DNA of 64,000 nucleotides from the NCBI GenBank assembly GCA_024663395.1, contig JANFAH010000078.1:1-64000 (forward strand), given 5' to 3'. Positions 1-10,919 of the stretch are shown in pieces. A program made the translations under genes and the position numbers. The DNA is from Pisolithus tinctorius (taxonomy: Eukaryota; Basidiomycota; Agaricomycetes; Boletales; Pisolithaceae). Position 1 is the first letter of the stretch; every line of letters starts with the position of its first letter. The notes beneath the pieces were generated by a model. It saw nothing but the letters and a program-made list of their open reading frames with translations, made no database searches and had not been told where the DNA came from.

Positions 1-778
1 AGTCACAGATCTTCTGCACTTTGCTCTCTTCCAGAATGTGACCTCAATCAAGGTGCACTTGTGGCCGACGATCACAGTGGACAGAGCGGCTAGCACAAAC
101 TTCTTTGCCAAGACGGTGGCTCTGATGTTCTGCAAATGCTGAAGGATACAGTTAACAACTATACAGTGATTCCAGATAAATTTCCAAATCCCAGGATTCC
201 CGGGATAGTCTCATAGGAGCCATGCATGCTGATAGCAGGTGGTCTCGGATTTTATGGGGATGTCATCTATGAAGGGCAGGGTATGATGCGGGATCTCATC
301 CTGGAGAACAAATGCAGTATCTCCCTGGTATACCTGTACTGCATTCGCATGACCTTGTGGCAGAGTAGTAAGCTGATGTGGTCCAAGGGGGGTACCGAAG
401 GTGGTGAGGTCATGGGAATCGATGTGGAGTGCATGCTGGTCATACCTGGAGTAGAGGTCCATCATTGCATACACCGCATATCCAGCAAAGGATTCTGCAA
501 GATGTTCTATGAAGGGCAGAACAGACGCATCGCAGATGGTCACTGCATTCAGGGGCTGTAAGTCATGCACAAGGTGAAGAGACTTTCTGTCTTTCTTTAC
601 TACGCAGAAACCAGCAGGAGTGGTAAGCTGCTGTAGAAGGTTCATACATGCCAGACTTGATGTGATCTTTGATCATGTCTATGACTTGGGCATGTATTGC
701 GTTTGGGATAGGGATATTGCGTTGGACCCAAGGTGTGTGCAGATCGTAGGAATCTTTACTGCAGAAAATAGCATTCAT
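1..778 (-). pseudogene. Ty3/gypsy pol: reverse transcriptase region (partial, frameshifted)
   Basis: Two overlapping minus-strand reading frames give a gypsy-type RT. The N-terminal part (563-778) has the motif region ending SCWFLRSKERQK. The next part (down to 211) has AGFCVVKKDRKSLHLVHDLQ, then YAMMDLYSRYDQ (the first catalytic Asp lies in MDLYS), LTTLPQGHANAV, and FIDDIPIKS, the place of the FIDD/YVDD active site. A frameshift lies near 600. Frames below 210 continue the thumb/connection region in broken form. The family assignment is firm; activity is unlikely. Confidence 0.85.
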
Positions 779-1328
779 CTAGGTGTCCACGCTCTGTATG
801 TCCCAGGCAAATGTGGACTCATGGACCGAATGAGCCAAGTTACAAGTTTAAGTTTCCTCCGGCCAAAGCCAATCTGCAGGATCGAGGTCAAGTTCCACAG
901 CCCGTTCAGCAGTGAAGTGGATGCCAGGAGCAAAGTCTGGTGGATGGGTTGGAAGTGGTTGGAGACCAGCGAGCGGGTCATCAGGCAGGCTGTGCACAAT
1001 GCAGTATTCTTCTGCCATCAGGGCAGGTACTGTCTGAACCTTCTTGGCAACTGGCTTATAAACAGAGTGTGAACTGTGGGGTCTAGTTGATAAATGCTGC
1101 CAAATGCGGCTATAGCAGAGGGGTTTAGTATTGTCTGAGTGGAAGAGAGGAAAGCAAAAGCAGGCAAGGGTATTCTGGTGGGTATGTTCCACAGTACAAT
1201 TGGCCACAGGCGAAGAGAAGTTCATCGAAGTGAAGGCTAGTGATGAGACTGTAGGACTGAGGAACGGATAACAGTGGCTAAATAGGAAACAGGACGTCTT
1301 AGTAGGCTCTCCCTGACCATTTGGTGGA

Positions 1329-1880
1329 TCATTGATATTCAAAAACCCATTCGACTATACTTTGGTGACTATGGCAGTGCTTGCCACACTTACAGCATGG
1401 ACAGCCCTCGTGCCATGGGTGCATGGGCAGAGTGTATTTGCGGCCATCATTTGGGTCTCGGAGGGTGATCCACTGTCTGCCATCAGGATAATTGTTTGTT
1501 ACTGCACTCATAAGGCAGATGAACAGACGTCTGAGGAGCATGTCGAAATTGGCATGTTCATTACTTGAACCTGGAGCATGACTGGGCCGGTGCCGAAGTC
1601 GAGTTTCAGGTTCTCTAGTATGCCTACAGTAGTGTCTTTAGACATGTTAGCAGATGTCATAGTCATGAGATGATCGCAGCGCAATGGGAGCCCGATCTTT
1701 TCCCAAACATGCCTGGGCATGGCGATGATTTCTGAACCGGAATCCAGTATGCAGTTGATTGTGACGTCGGTCCCAGGGACCTTGGCTTGATGCAGCAGAG
1801 CAGCAGAGTGTGGTGAGCTATGATGGAGCTGTCGTCACCGTGGATAATGCGTCTCCATATTTGCATGCAGTTCTTTGAGG
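1329..1880 (-). pseudogene. Ty3/gypsy pol: retropepsin-like protease region (frameshifted)
   Basis: Reading the minus strand from about 1770 gives CILDSGSEIIAMPRHVWEKI, with the aspartic protease active site DSGS intact, followed by SANMSKDTTVGILENLKLDF and VMLQVQVMN. After a frame change the segment DPNDGRKYTLPM continues, as expected downstream of a gypsy protease core. A short Cys/His cluster (CPCCKCGKHCHSH, near 1370) follows and is unusual there. The linker to RT (848-1342) is open in one frame but has no recognised domain. Confidence 0.7.
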
Positions 1881-2780
1881 ATCGCGGCTGGTCAGTTCAT
1901 TCACTTGTACTCCTTCATCATTGCTACGAACTACCTCAATCTTGTTTGTGGTGACACGTTTTGCCATGGTGATGTCTCTGAACTGTTTGCAAAACTCTGG
2001 GGCTACTGCAAATAATTCTTTGACTGGCATGGCAATGCTGGTTTCGAGTATGTGCTCCACAATATGCTTGGGTGTGGCTTCATCTTCGAGAGGGAATGAG
2101 TAATGATACGGTTTTGATTGCAAGCTGCTGGGTACGTGTCTGTGACAGAACAATTGCCACGGGAACAGGATCCTTGTGCATGGGCATTGGAGCCAGACTA
2201 GTTGGAGGAACATATGTTTCGTAGCAGTGGATGTTGGTGCAGGTGTAGAGGGCTCAGATGCCTGGCAAGTGGCACACAAACTTTGAACACCAGGGGAAAT
2301 GATTTCCTCTTCAACAGTGGCTGCGCATGGGTCGACTCATGGAGGGTTGGCAGGATGTGCCATGGGTCAAGCTGTGATTTCACTCCATCGAAGCAGGCTT
2401 TCTTTCTGCAGGGAATGACTGCTCCCTTGTTACCTTTATCCACTTGGTAGGTAGCCCAAGCTTGTGCAACATATGCTTGGAAGTCAGGGTCGGCTAAGTC
2501 TGCGACAGGTTCATTGACATCTTGGATGGGTTTAAGAAGGCAGAAGGCTGGATCTCCAACTGCATGTCAACTTCAGGATGAGTAACACAGAAGAGGTTAG
2601 TGGTGCCTTGCATGGAGCAGCAGGAGTTGCAGCGCGTGCACTGGCCTGGTCTCTGTCAGCCATGATGCAGTCAACAGCCTCTCTCAGTGAGTTACACTCG
2701 GGGAAGTGTGGAATTCGGCTTCTGTCTGCAAGATAGAGACGGTTGTCTGTACCTCTTGTGATCTTACCGGTGTGGATATA

Positions 2781-3413
2781 CAGTGGCTCACAAAATTGTC
2801 CCAATGTTTGCATGTTTTTCATTAATCATGGTGTAGTGAGTTAACTATCATCATTGAGTCCAAGGTGTTGGTGGATGGATCAAAGCAGCGGTCATGGCTC
2901 TCTGATGAGCCATATTACATAATATTTGAATCGAAACTGATGACAGAATACCCAAATGAAAATGAGAGCTCATTGGGACAATTATGTAACTTTGTGATAT
3001 GCGGGGATGTAGTCCTTGGGAACACATATAAGACATGGTGAGATGCTCACCAATGCTTACATAATGTATCACATGGTCTACTGAATGATTGTCAGCAAAC
3101 AACAATGCCAAACAGTGATTTTGCACCACTAAGCCTCCTTGCTGTACACAAGTCAAGAAATCACCATTCTGGCTCATCAGGGACATTTTCTCAGGAAAAC
3201 TCAGCAAATGCTGGTGTACACTATAATATCAATAGAATATGCCATCAGCACCATTGGTCTCTTCAGAAACCTGCTGGAAGTCATCTCCTGCACTGTTTCC
3301 ACACCAATGCCCCATGTGTCCTGGAACTAATCAGTAGTGTGAGAGCTGAGAATGATGTGGAGGTCCAATCTGGCATTCATCCTATCATAAACAAACCAAT
3401 CACCCACTAACTA
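2781..3413 (+). repeat. Left arm of the hairpin element
   Basis: Reverse complement of 3706-4346 along nearly its whole length. Differences are scattered; for example the segment near 2890 lacks one base relative to the partner arm. The arm is CpG-poor. Confidence 0.9.
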
Positions 3414-3705
3414 CTACATCACAGCTGAAGAACAGCCTGCCTGAAGGCTCTGGTGAAGCACAACCCTCCTGGGCACCCCCAGTATCATGGGAGGGTTGGC
3501 CAGACTGTACTCTGAGCTGAACTGGGATCACTGGGAAGGAGTTATTTGGTCATATAAGACTAGAGGAAATATCCAGTGCCAGATAGAAGGCCAGGAATGT
3601 GCAACCTGGTAGCTCAGCAGCATATCTCTCCCATGGTACCTGGAGTGCAAGAGGGTTTAGCTTCACCCTGACCTCCATACCAGTCTCCCCTTCAAAGAAA
3701 TGCAC

Positions 3706-4346
3706 TAGTTAATGGGTGATTGGTTTGTTGATGATAGGATGAATGTTGGATTGGACCTCCACACCATTCTCAGCTTTCACACTACTGATTAGTTCCAGGA
3801 CACATGGGGCATTGATGGGGAAACAGTGCAGGAGATGACTTCCAGCAGGTTTCTGAAGAGACCAATGGTGCTGATGGCATACTCTATTGATTATATTATA
3901 GTGTACACCAGCATTTGCTGAGTTTTCCCTGAGAAAATGTCCCTGATGAGCCAGAATGGTGATTTCTTGACTTGTGTACAGCAAGGAGGCTTAGTGGTGC
4001 AAAATCACTGTTTGGCATTGTTTGTTTGCTGACAAATCATTCAGTAGACCATGTGATACATTATGTAAGCATTGGTGAGCATCTCACCATGTCTTATATG
4101 TGTTCCCAAGGACTACATCCCCAGCATATCACAAAGTTACATAATTGTCCCAATGAGCTCTCATTTTCATTTGGGTATTCTGTCATCAGTTTCGATTCAA
4201 ATATTATGTAATATGGCTCATCAGAGAGCCATGACCAGCTGCTTTGATCCATCCACCAACACCTTGGACTCAATGATGATAGTTAACTCACTACACCATG
4301 ATTAATGAAAAACATGCAAACATTGGGACAATTTTGTGAGCCACTG
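3706..4346 (-). repeat. Right arm of the hairpin element
   Basis: Inverted partner of 2781-3413, separated from it by a unique loop (3414-3705) in which no gene is visible. Confidence 0.9.
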
Positions 4347-5718
4347 TAAACTTCAACGAGCGCACACATCCTTGTCCAGTGGTTGGGGTCTGCACAGAAA
4401 CTGCAGCCAGGTCTGTGTTGCTGCAGCAGAGGCTGCATCTGGAAGTTGTATTCCTGTTTAATGACAGTACCAGCAGGTGGCACCTGTGGCATGTAAGCTG
4501 ATGAGGGAGGTGCAGCTGGCGAGGCTGCAGTACCCATCATCGGTACCGCACTACGGAGAGTGGATCCCGTCAGAAGGAACTTGGCAGCTTTGACAACTTC
4601 TGCGAGCGGGTATGGGTTGTCAGGGTGGAGATTGGTGTGGACTATGGAGAGTCGATGATGAATACAATCTGTGATGGCCCTCGGGAAGCCATTCAGGAAC
4701 ATGGAATCCTGTTCCATCTCTGCAAGCTTTTTAGTTTTAATGAGGAGGGCAGAAATCTTAGCAAATTTCTGCTGGTATTCTCCAAGGTCATCCTGGTTCC
4801 ACATAGGCTTGGACCAATATTCTTCGATGAGATACTGCAGATCTGCATGGCAATAGTGGTCATCACCCTCACAGCCAGGGTACAAACCCTTAACAGCAAC
4901 TACGAAGGCATCCCAGTCATCGGCTGCAGGAGCGGCTTCTGGAAGCATTGCCAGACCTTGGCTTCTTCGAGGTCAGCATAGCAGATTGCAGCTCTGATCT
5001 TGCCACGGTCATCAAGAGCAGCGAGAGTACCGAGGAAGTGGATGTCTTCAAGGTAGTGTGGAAGCTGTGTGGGAGAATCTCTGCTAAATTTAGGTGAGTT
5101 TTGTGTACTGCAGAGCGGCATCTGAAACTGAGGATTAGCCATTGGTGGGTTAACTAGTGGTGGCGGTGCCGGATTGGTAATGGGTGGAACAGGTATTGGT
5201 TGTGGGTGCGAGTGGTTGGTATAGTGCGTGAGTGAGCTGGCAGAAGTGTTGGCGGGTTACTAATTGGCTGATGGGTGGTCTGTGACTGAGTGAGTGGTCA
5301 TGGCAGTGTGGTGGATGGAACTGAGAGTCTGGGTATAGATTTGGAGGCATCAAAGAGACAGGACAAAGAGGGCGTCTGTAATGATGAATCAGATGATGTG
5401 ATGGGTGTTAAAGGTGATGGCAGGGTTTCAGGCCTTTGGGGAGTTGAATGGATAAAACCACCGGGAAAATCAGGGGCAGTGAGATCTAGGTGATCCGATG
5501 CGATGGATATCTGATCTGCCGAAATATCAGGGGGAGTGACTGCGGGTAGTACCCATGGAATGTCAGCAGGTAATTGCACATGATCCGGCGTTATGGGTGA
5601 AACAGGGTGGAAAATGTCAGAGTCTTCTGACAGGTTGAGATTGCGAAAGTGCAGGTGTAAATTTTCTAGTTCAGTGTGTTCAGCAGTGTGCCTGAGCGAC
5701 CTTCTGGAAGCGACAGCA

Positions 5719-5740
5719 GAATCCCTCGTGGTGGGCTCCA
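5719..5740 (-). other. Gypsy primer binding site
   Basis: Two bases after the LTR end (...CTACA) the minus strand reads TGGAGCCCACCACGAGGG and continues ATTC. Its complement is ...GAAT-CCCTC-...-GGTGGGCT-CCA, the layout of a tRNA 3' end: T-loop GAAT, T-stem CCCTC, acceptor strand, CCA. The donor tRNA isotype cannot be named from this alone. Confidence 0.65.
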
Positions 5741-5742
5741 GT

Positions 5743-6548
5743 TGTAGGAAAAGTCCAAGTAGCTGTATAATACAAGCTAAATGGCTTAGATAACAACAAT
5801 AAAAATGAAGGGAACGAAATGTTCATCCCAAGGGATTCTGGACTGTCGAGACTAGGAGGTGAGACCCAGCGCTTTGTAGCAGTAGTGTTTAGTGACATGC
5901 ATGGCATGGTCTGCAGAATAGTACTGGCAATGCGAGCAGTATACGTAGTTCAAGCGCGGTGGAATGCGAGACATGCAGTGTAGACAAAGCAGAAAAGAAA
6001 CTCATGGTGACCTCCTGAGTGCCAAAAGGTATCATTCTGTACCTAAGTACAAGGCTTTATAGTCCAGGCAAACCCGGAACCTAAGTAAGACAAGATACCA
6101 GTAAAAGAAAGCTGTGCGACGGTGCGTACAAACAAGACAGGCTGAACAGAGGCCAAGGGTATACTACTAACAACCAGAGAACAGAGACCATGGTAACAGA
6201 AAAAGTCCGAGGGAAAAGAAGCGACTGGAGCACAGCAGCTGTGGGTATAGCATTGCATGAGAGAGAGCAAGGGCATGGGAAGGTAGCGCATGAACAACGG
6301 TGAACGTGAGAGGGGAGCGGACATAACAGTAGTCATGGAACGGTTAATAACAGGGGCTCATGCATCCAGGGAATGCAGATTCCTCACACTGGTAGGAGAG
6401 CAACACAAGTCTGACAGCAGTCAGGGTGGAGATGGTTCATAGACGATAGAAGATGGGCAGAGTTGGTGCGGAGTGAGTGAATGACTGGCAGAAAAGGGTG
6501 CAGAGTTAGTGATGATGCAGGATGAACACACAGTCATGACAGGTGACA
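5743..6548 (-). repeat. Ty3/gypsy 5' LTR, about 806 bp
   Basis: On the minus strand it starts TGTCACCTGTCATGAC at 6548 and ends TTCCTACA at 5743, followed by the primer binding site. A TATA-like motif (GGACTATAAAGCC) lies at about 6056. The stretch 6387-6535 is a diverged inverted match to 9300-9470, inside the solo LTR at 9295-10027, which supports its LTR nature. The second LTR is outside the window, so the exact ends cannot be confirmed by comparison. Confidence 0.7.
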
Positions 6549-7549
6549 GGCTTATCAACTTGGCACATCAGTGAGTGATTCCAATGCTCGATGGATACAA
6601 TATCAGGTGAGTGCACTGTCATTTGAATTGAAATTCTGCTAAACTTTACCCAGGTATTTTAAACAAATGCTCCATGCATTCTCCAAGGGTTGCATTTATA
6701 CCACATTTGTTCACCTTCCCAGAGCTGATTCACCAGCCCCCAGTTGTATCACCACCAATCCCAAATTTATCCATACTTCAAGGATGCCATAGGTGCCCTT
6801 GATGGTACACACATCACATGTGCACCATCCACAAGTGAATGAGACCTTATGTGCAACTGCAAGGGCTTCTTATCTCAAAATTGTCTTGTCACATGTTCAT
6901 TCAATGGTATCATTACATATGTTCTCAGAGGGTGGGAAGGGTTGGCTGCTGATGCCACAGTCTACCACAATGCCCACTTGTGGGACTTTTCTATTCCTAA
7001 TGGATGGTATTACCTTGCTGATGCAGGGTATCTGTCAACTCCACAGCTACTTGTACCATACTGTGGCCAATGCTACCATTTGGCTGAGTGGAGGTGAGCC
7101 AACCTATGGTGAGTACCATTACATTTTTATGTGTGTTTGATTCTCATTCATTCCTACAGGCCAAGGCATGGCAAAGAGCCTTTCAACCTTCACCATCCCA
7201 TGCTTTGGAATGACATCAAGCATAACTTTGGAGTTATAAAGTGACATTTTCAAACCCTCATTCTCCCACCCAAACATGACATGGCAATCCAGTCCCACTT
7301 GCCTGCAGCAGCATGCTGTGTTCACAATATCATCTGCCTCCACAATGTTGACAATGTTGACATGCCAGATCCTGATGAATTCAATGAAGACAATGGGCCA
7401 CTTTTAACATCTGAAGAAACAGATGTCAGAAGCTTGCAAGATACTCCATTGAATGCAGAGTTGTGCAGTCAGATGAATGCCATATGTGACACAATTGTAG
7501 CACAAATGTGGGAAGATTATCATGCTGAGCTTGCAAGAAGGGGTTGATT
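6549..7549 (+). pseudogene. PIF/Harbinger transposase (DDE_Tnp_4 type), 5'-truncated by the gypsy LTR
   Basis: The frame begins at the LTR border as GLSTWHISE, then stop, FQCSMDTIS. This matches the family pattern ...HVGERFQRSNDTIS with Arg codons decayed. After an intron (about 6606-6653, GTGAGT..CAG) come RYFKQMLHAFS, a 1-nt frameshift near 6766, then YPYFKDAIGALDGTHITCAP with the first catalytic Asp, GFLSQNCLVTCSFNGIITYV, GWEGLAADATVY, and YYLADAGYLSTPQLLVPY with the second Asp. After a second intron (about 7110-7158) come EPFNLHH and FGVIK, stop, HF, then a C-terminal tail ending LARRG. Internal TGA codons at about 6570, 6840 and 7242 all fall where Arg is expected. Clearly dead. Confidence 0.85.
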
Positions 7550-7630
7550 CAGTAGTTCTGTAGCTAGTTTCACATTTTATCCATGTATCCACTATGTCAC
7601 CCAATTATCACACACTTGTCTTGTCCACCC

Positions 7631-9262
7631 TCAATTTACATACTTGCATGGCAATTTGGAACAGTGGTGATTGCAATATAAATGCACAAGTACAGATGAA
7701 CTACTTATTTCCCCCCCCAAATTTGCATATTCTGGAACCTCATAGCCAGCAGCTTTGAGCCTCATCTTAACCCACAACATTTGGTATGTTGCCAACTGAG
7801 TGGCAGTGTTCTTGTAACCTGTACCATAGGAGGATTTCTCTTCAAACAACATTTGCAAGTGGACCAGGTTCTGCTCCAAAAGGTTCTTCTCAAGCTCAAA
7901 CATCAATGCACATGCTTTGTCAAGACTTCAGCCCTTGGGATTGTTGAGAACAGTGAGTGTCTTGGAGGTACTGTCTTGCACACTGGACATTAGATCCCAC
8001 ACCACATCTTCAAGGCCAGCTGTCTGTGAGCACTGCTTCCAAGAACTGCTAGAGCTTCCCATGGAAGCCACTGTGGATGTGGTGTTGAGCTTGGCAGTGG
8101 CATCACTTTTGCACTTCTTGCCACAAGATGACAAACTAGATGACAGATTGATGGAAGTGCTTACTGATGTCATTGCAGAAGATGGTGGTGATGTAGGAAT
8201 GGATGAAGGGGAAACCATGGGGCCAGGTAGGGATACAGGTGGCACACTGGACAGGGCCTGTGAAACACCCTGTGGTACAAGTGTACCTTGAACATTTATG
8301 GCAGGCTGCACACTCCGAGGAGTCTGCATGATTTGATGTTGATTTGGAAACCTGGATTGATCTTGCATAAAGGTAAACTGTGTGGTGGGTTGCACAGGCA
8401 GTGGCTGATACTGCATGTGAGGTTATGTGAACAGTAGCTGACACTGCATGGCAGGCTGTGGGAATGATGGTGGTGTGGGAGGCTGCATAGATGTGGGCTG
8501 AGGTGATATGACAGGCTGCACAATGGAGCTGGGAAAATTGGGTGACATGGATGTAGAAGCCCAGGACCTTTGGGTGGGGGGTCAAGCACCAGCAGCATGG
8601 TGGGCATTGGTGCCCCTCACCTTGTCAGGAAGGGTGAGGTCTCACATACAATCAAAGCATTTGAAGCCCATGTTTCTGTACTGGGCAGTATCTGGCTGAT
8701 TCTAGGGGAAGGTCAAGGATTTGTGCACCATGCCAGGAAAAAATCCCAGACATACCATAACAACATCATCCATCACAAGCTGCCCCACCTCAGTTACAAC
8801 ATCAGCACCTTTTGCTGCTGAATATGTGAGTCCTGATCCCCCTGCAACAGCCAAAGCTGCATAGTAATCCCATTTCAGCTTTGTATGAGATGAGTGACAC
8901 CAAATGCAAGGATAGATCAATAAACACACACTTTCCCACTTGTCATGACAGTTTTTTGCAGTTTTACAGTAGCCATTGGCTTGGACAGGTAACTGAGATA
9001 CCAAATCATTGAAGTGCCCTAGTTGAAAGACCATATGATCACCTGCCTTGGGTTGGAATTCCTCCACAAAATCAAGAAGCATCTCAACATCTGCATGGGG
9101 CCATACAGCTTGCAACTTCAGCTGAGGCTCAGAGCTTGAACTGATTGATGGGGCCTTTCCTTTTGACCCAGAACTCCTACTTCCATCTTGCTGCAAAGTT
9201 GATGTGAGTGGTGGGTCAGGGACATGGAATGGTCTAGCCTGCAATAAAGGTTGGTTTGTCAA
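7631..9262 (-). pseudogene. Harbinger partner gene: Myb/SANT-like DNA-binding protein
   Basis: The first part (8702-9262) has a Myb/SANT-like domain: WPHADVEMLLDFVEEFQPKA, GDHMVFQLGHFNDLVSQL, then GYCKTAKNCHDKW. A low-complexity Gln/Pro/Ser linker follows (7928-8416), then a conserved tail (7631-7906) with LEKNLLEQNLVHLQMLFEEK and YGTGYKNTATQLATYQMLW. Frames change between these blocks, from introns or decay. The gene runs tail-to-tail with the transposase. Harbinger elements usually carry such a second protein, which helps bring transposase to DNA. The true start is not visible; upstream in frame there is a TGA. Confidence 0.7.
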
Positions 9263-9289
9263 GGTGGCATATCATACTATGCATATGTG

Positions 9290-10032
9290 GGTAGTGTCAC
9301 AACCATGCATTTATCCTAAGTCCCCACTAACTCTGCACCCTCCTCCACCAGTCATTCTCTCACTCCACACCAACTCTGCCTACCCTCTGTCATTTATGAA
9401 CCTTCTCCACTCTGACTGTTGTTGGACTTGTACTGGTTTACCACCAGACCATGTGGACCATTCCCTGAGGGGTCATGTGACCTCCCCTCAGACTTCTCCT
9501 TGACAGCATGCAATCAGGTACTCTGCAGTGCATGCACTGCATGGTCCAGTGCCTGGACTGTTTCCTTTTTGGGTTGTTCTATGTTACCTGTTGTATGTTC
9601 TCCATCTTCCCTTCATTCATTGTCTAGAAAGTTTTACTTGAAATTTTATGAGTCTCCATATGTCAGTTCTGATTCTGATTACTGTACCTCCATAGTAGTA
9701 TAAAAGCATGTATCATACTCTGCTGTTCTCCAGTATGAATATCAACTTAGTTCCTACTCCTTCTCTCTCCATCTTCTGCCTGTTGGAGTTAACTCCAACA
9801 ATCCATCTGGTCTCTACCTCTGAAATACAAGGGCTGAGATCATGCAACAGGGTAATGCACAAGCTAAACCCAATGCCCTCACTCTGCTCTGCCTCTGTCT
9901 CAGCAGACTTCATCCCTGCCAACACTCCACCAGTTGGAGTTCTGTTCTTCTGTGTGGACTTGCTTCTGAACCTCTCCCCAGACTTTGTCTAGCATCAGAG
10001 TTGGTCAGAGTAGGCCCAAACTTGACAGGTAG
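9290..10032 (+). repeat. Solo LTR with 5-bp target site duplication
   Basis: The body 9295-10027 (733 bp) starts TGTCACAACC and ends AACTTGACA. It is flanked by direct repeats GGTAG at 9290-9294 and 10028-10032. A TATA-like motif (AGTATAAAAGC) lies near 9697. Its first 170 bp resemble the gypsy 5' LTR in reverse orientation. No internal coding region is attached, so it looks like the product of LTR-LTR recombination. CpG-poor. Confidence 0.75.
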
Positions 10033-10149
10033 TTGTGATTCGTCACCTGATCAGTAAACACCTCAGTTGCAGATAGTCTGCAATTATCAACTTGGGAGTC
10101 CACTGAACTCCACACAGAGTTGGTTTATATATGTTTTGCATAAGGAAGC
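10033..10149. other. Short spacer between solo LTR and copia remnant
   Basis: No gene is seen. The copia 5' LTR and most of gag are absent; the copia sequence becomes recognisable only from about 10,150. Confidence 0.5.
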
Positions 10150-10919
10150 AGAAATTCCACTACTGTTTGGGCCCTTACTCAGTGAAGGATGGAAAGAAGT
10201 CTAATTGCAAAAATTGCAGAAAGAAAGGTCATGCAAGAGCCAAATGCTGGGAAGAGGGTGGTGGAAAAGTTGGGCAAGCACCCAAGTGATTCCAGAACAA
10301 GGGCAAAGGGAAAAAGAAGGAGAAAGGCTCTGGAAAAGTGGCCACTGCAACCAGCACAACAGCCAGCTCAAGTGCACAGACCAGCACTGACTCCAAACCT
10401 GATGGAGTTTGGCTAGCACACCCACAGGATGACAATTGGCTCACCAAAATTGCAGAGGAAGAAATTCTGAACCCCCAGGACATCATTACTGATGAAGAAG
10501 ATGCATACATGAACACCTTTGATCATGTCCTTCTTGCAGGCAAAAGCCTAAATTCCACAGAGGAGACCATTCTGTTTGCCTCAGGCACTTCACATCATAT
10601 GTCCTCCTACTGCAGCAAATTTCTTGACTACAAGCCAATCATCCCCAAACCTATCACCACTGCTGATAATCACACCTTCCATTACATCAGGAAAGGTGAT
10701 CTTGCAATCTCACTTCCAAACAGCACTGCACATACCCACATTCAACTCAAGGACATGCTCTATGCTCTCAAGATGGGAATTACACTCATTTCCATTAGCA
10801 AACTTGACATCACTGGGTATGCTGCATTATTCCAAGACAAGTGTTGTCAAATTTTTGAGGCTCAGAAAAAGAAAGTAGCCAAAATTCCAATGCAAAAAGG
10901 GCTCTACTGCCTCAAATGA
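10150..10919 (+). pseudogene. Ty1/copia gag C-terminus and protease
   Basis: The frame opens with a zinc knuckle CX2CX4HX4C (CKNCRKKGHARAKC, 10206-10247) and a Lys-rich tail. TGA at 10287 interrupts it where KRFQ-like sequence is expected. The protease core follows: LFASGTSHHMSSYCSKFLDY. The catalytic motif D-S-G has become A-S-G, so the protease is inactive. The region then runs through LAISLPNS and LKDMLYALKMGITLISISKL to a TGA at 10917. The N-terminal two thirds of gag and the 5' LTR are missing. Confidence 0.85.

Larger units (their letters stand above)
2781..4346. mobile_element. TA-flanked 1566-bp hairpin (foldback) DNA element, non-autonomous
   Basis: Both ends read CAGTGGCTCACAAAATTGTC inward and are flanked by TA (2779-2780 and 4347-4348). 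This is the signature of a Tc1/mariner-superfamily insertion. The whole element is a giant palindrome: a left arm of about 633 bp, a right arm of about 641 bp, and a loop of about 290 bp. Arm identity is very high by eye, with a few substitutions and 1-nt indels. The short open frames in the arms mirror each other and resemble no transposase I know, so it is probably mobilised in trans. It lies inside the gag of the gypsy element. Confidence 0.85.
2520..5579 (-). pseudogene. Ty3/gypsy gag, split by a hairpin insertion
   Basis: The Pro/Ser/Thr-rich N-terminal part lies at 5298-5579 and a capsid-like part at 4349-5142. A one-base frameshift near 4948 joins the AICYADLEEAKVWQ frame to LPEAAPAADDWDAFV. 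The capsid-like part ends in a CX2CX4HX4C zinc knuckle (CSFCADPNHWTRMC, near 4370-4410). Just after ALVEV the frame meets the right end of the hairpin element. On the other side (2780 downward) it resumes as YIHTGKITRGTDNRLYLADR in the same phase, so the element interrupts gag cleanly at a TA. The boundary with the protease (about 1880-2520) is frameshifted. Confidence 0.8.
1..6548 (-). mobile_element. Ty3/gypsy LTR retrotransposon, left part outside the window
   Basis: The element reads on the minus strand in this order: 5' LTR (5743-6548), primer binding site (5740 downward), gag with a zinc knuckle, aspartic protease, then reverse transcriptase running off position 1. The rest of RT, RNase H, integrase and the 3' LTR must lie to the left. 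RT residues continue recognisably down to position 1 (NPGIWKFIWNHC, then VIVGHKCT). There are several frameshifts, so this copy is probably not autonomous, but it keeps a normal CpG content, unlike the older elements to its right. It is interrupted by a hairpin element at 2781-4346 and itself interrupts a Harbinger transposase at 6549. Confidence 0.85.

Noticed and set aside
3105..4305. Several open frames of 60-118 codons in the hairpin arms
   Set aside because: The same peptides appear on opposite strands of the two arms because the arms are inverted copies. None resembles a transposase, and they are not likely genes.
8136..8607. His/Ser/Cys-rich minus-strand frames that look like repetitive proteins
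   Set aside because: They are other-frame readings of the Gln/Pro-rich linker of the Harbinger Myb-like gene.
9781..9802. Palindrome TGTTGGAGTTAACTCCAACA as a possible LTR end
   Set aside because: The GGTAG target duplication places the LTR end at 10,027 instead. The palindrome is internal.
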